DNA from: an uncultured Pseudogracilibacillus sp.
GTDB lineage: Bacteria; Bacillota; Bacilli; Bacillales; Amphibacillaceae
Assembly: GCA_937974845.1 (NCBI GenBank)
Contig: CALJVC010000123.1
Location: forward strand, 1 to 7,349
Length of the DNA stretch: 7,349 bases
Direction of reading: 5' to 3'
The notes beneath the pieces were generated by a model. That model was not told the DNA's origin, searched no databases, and saw nothing but the letters and a program-made list of their open reading frames with translations. Every line of letters begins with the position of its first letter. Position 1 is the stretch's first letter. Made by a program: the position numbers and the translations under genes. Positions 5,578-7,349 of the stretch are shown one piece after another.

Positions 5578-7326
5578 ATGAGGGATTTTAATGCAAAAGG
5601 TTATACGTTGATTGTGACTGTTGTAATGATTACCGTTTTTACTATTGCGTTCGTTTGGTTATTTAGTGCTTTACTGTCGGGGGCTAAGCGAAGTGAATTT
5701 AGGGAAGAAGTAACACAAGCTTTAGAGTTGGCGGAAAAAGGTATGGAGCATATGAAAAGTTATTTACATAAGGAATTGGTAAATAGAATAGGAGAAGAAG
5801 GATTAACTTATACAAAATATGTAGACGAAATAGAAGCATTACTTCAACGCCATACCTGTGATTCCGGTCAATCGCTTCAGTCGAAACCGTTGAAGACTGG
5901 GAGTTATGAAGTTTGTATATTAGATTATGAAGATGTATCCGAAGGTCAATATAATCAAGCAAGAAAAAAGGTTAAATTAAAAAGTATAGGAAAAACAAAA
6001 GATCAAAGAAAAGAAATGATTTATATTATCGAATTAGGTACGAAGAATATTCCTGATGCATTAAAATATGCATTATCGACCGTTAATCCTAAGGACGAGC
6101 GAAAAGATAGTGATGGAAACATTTATTTACATGGTGGTATAGAAATATACGGTGATATTAATGTAGGTAACCACCTTTTTACCCACCCGTTCGGTCCAGG
6201 CCTGACAAGCCATCAGGCAAGATGGAGGGGTACTACGTTGCCTATTTTATATCCAGTTGATTCGAAAAACCAACATTCTAAAATCGAACTAGGCGGAGGG
6301 TTATACCAATTTAAAGATGATCTCGATGTTTTTACAGAATCGAAAATTGAGAGTAAGGAAAAAATTACTCAAACTTCAAGCCGTGAATTTTACAACAATC
6401 ATATAGAATGGAAAAACCTATCGTATTATCAACTATCCACGATAGATCAAATGTTTGCTAATACTTGGAACCCTCCTAAAGTAGTTCATACTGATACGAA
6501 GTTGGTAGAAGTTGATATTTCTGGGACGATGGATGAATATAAAAGTCAATTAAAAACACCTATAAAAGAGACAAAAGACAAAATATCTAATCTCAAAACG
6601 AGGCAAGGTATTTCTTTTATAAATAAGGATCCAATTCAATTTGAAAATAATAATAGCTTTCCAGTTGGGGAGATTAAAAATAGCAAAAAAGTGAAGTTTA
6701 AAAAGGGGTCCCATCAATTTGATCAATTGTATATAAAAGGCGATGTGGAAATAGGGAATATGAAGAGGTCGACAAATCAAGGTGTTTATGATGCTGTAAC
6801 TATAAAAGGCTTTACACAGGATAGAGGTGCTTTACTTTTTGTAGATGGTGATGTCAGAATTCAAGGAGCAAATCTAACGAGTAATCTCACGATATATACA
6901 ACAGGGAAAGTAATTATTGAATATAGTACAATAAAAGGTAATAAATATTTAGACAGAGAAGGTTCCTTGATTTTATTTTCCAAAGATAACATATATATTG
7001 CTAATAATTCATTATATTTAGATGAACCAAGTGAATTAAAAGGTTTCTTTTATTCAGAAGAAGCTTTGGAAATGTTCGGTGTAGGTAGCAACATGCAAAT
7101 AAACGGAGGAATAGCAGCAAGACGAATCACTTTAAACGCCATTAGGGGAAGATATAAAGATGGAGGAAAGAGTTGGGACCATGTAGCTGAACCAATGAAA
7201 ATATCCTCTCCTTCCAGGTTAATTATCAAATATGATGAAGATTTAATAGAGAACTACTTGAATATGAACCAATCAGAACCGATTGTTAAGGAAGTTGATG
7301 ATGCAAGTCTCATAGATAGAAAATAA
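5578..7326 (+). CDS. large PilX/GspK-like minor pilin with beta-solenoid C-terminus (paralogue 2)
   Basis: A protein of 582 residues, paralogous to the preceding gene along most of its length. The leader is MRDFNAKG, cut after Gly8, followed by YTLIVTVVMITVFTIAFVWLF with Val instead of Glu at +5. The GAKRSE, RE, VTQA and ELAEKG block sits at 35-55. Cys94 and Cys113 align with Cys98 and Cys117 of the other copy, but the second Cys pair is absent. Shared later segments are GNIYLHGGIEIYGDINVG (180-197), VGEIKNS (363-369), LYIKGDVEI (384-392), the GGIAARRITLNAIRG segment (510-524) and the C-terminal PSRLIIKYD (545-553). The strand-turn pattern at about 382-525 suggests a beta-solenoid head. The start at ATG 5578 has a good ribosome-binding site and gives a normal short leader. 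A TTG at 5557 would add seven residues. It likely shares the pilus-tip role of its neighbour, as an alternative or partner subunit. Confidence 0.8.
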   Translation: MRDFNAKGYTLIVTVVMITVFTIAFVWLFSALLSGAKRSEFREEVTQALELAEKGMEHMKSYLHKELVNRIGEEGLTYTKYVDEIEALLQRHTCDSGQSLQSKPLKTGSYEVCILDYEDVSEGQYNQARKKVKLKSIGKTKDQRKEMIYIIELGTKNIPDALKYALSTVNPKDERKDSDGNIYLHGGIEIYGDINVGNHLFTHPFGPGLTSHQARWRGTTLPILYPVDSKNQHSKIELGGGLYQFKDDLDVFTESKIESKEKITQTSSREFYNNHIEWKNLSYYQLSTIDQMFANTWNPPKVVHTDTKLVEVDISGTMDEYKSQLKTPIKETKDKISNLKTRQGISFINKDPIQFENNNSFPVGEIKNSKKVKFKKGSHQFDQLYIKGDVEIGNMKRSTNQGVYDAVTIKGFTQDRGALLFVDGDVRIQGANLTSNLTIYTTGKVIIEYSTIKGNKYLDREGSLILFSKDNIYIANNSLYLDEPSELKGFFYSEEALEMFGVGSNMQINGGIAARRITLNAIRGRYKDGGKSWDHVAEPMKISSPSRLIIKYDEDLIENYLNMNQSEPIVKEVDDASLIDRK

Positions 7327-7349
7327 AGGTTAGTATTAACAGGTTATCT

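Noticed and set aside
3881..6780. Four further minus-strand reading frames opposite the large minor pilins
   Set aside because: They are short, lie inside well-supported genes and show no recognisable protein features.

Overview
The window is a single-strand gene cluster for the assembly of type IV pili, and all seven genes lie on the + strand. The DNA is AT-rich. Most genes carry strong AGGAGG-type ribosome-binding sites, at least two start with TTG, and neighbouring genes are tightly packed or overlap by 8 bp. No gene for an outer-membrane secretin or for PilP follows pilO. Together these point to a Gram-positive Bacillota, most likely Bacillaceae or a close relative. The very acidic exported part of PilO would fit a salt- or alkali-adapted species, but that is inference.

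Positions 1-2360 hold the inner-membrane alignment module. It consists of pilM (45-1019, cytoplasmic actin-fold protein), pilN (1022-1624, bitopic membrane protein with the N-terminal INLLP motif that docks on PilM) and pilO (1617-2360, bitopic partner of PilN). The genes are separated by 2 bp and by an 8-bp overlap, so they are almost certainly co-translated. PilO carries an unusual insertion of about 57 residues, 37 of them Asp or Glu.

Positions 2361-2567 are a non-coding gap with a long imperfect hairpin (2432-2486) followed by a T-rich stretch. This is probably a terminator or a structured leader separating the two halves of the cluster.

Positions 2568-7326 hold a minor-pilin module. There are two small prepilin-like proteins with class III signal peptides and the conserved Glu at +5 (2568-3014, PilV/GspI-like; 3007-3495, PilW/GspJ-like). 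Two very large PilX/GspK-like proteins follow (3513-5453 and 5578-7326). These two are paralogues. Each has a pilin-type N-terminus without Glu+5, a conserved Cys pair and a long C-terminal region that reads as a beta-solenoid resembling bactofilin or polymer-forming repeats. The order I-J-K matches the pilus-tip complex of type II secretion and type IVa pili, so the likely picture is a tip complex that primes pilus assembly and carries a large beta-helical head.

The motor ATPases, platform protein, major pilin and prepilin peptidase are not in the window and presumably lie upstream. The most notable element is the tandem pair of oversized, E5-less, beta-solenoid minor pilins.
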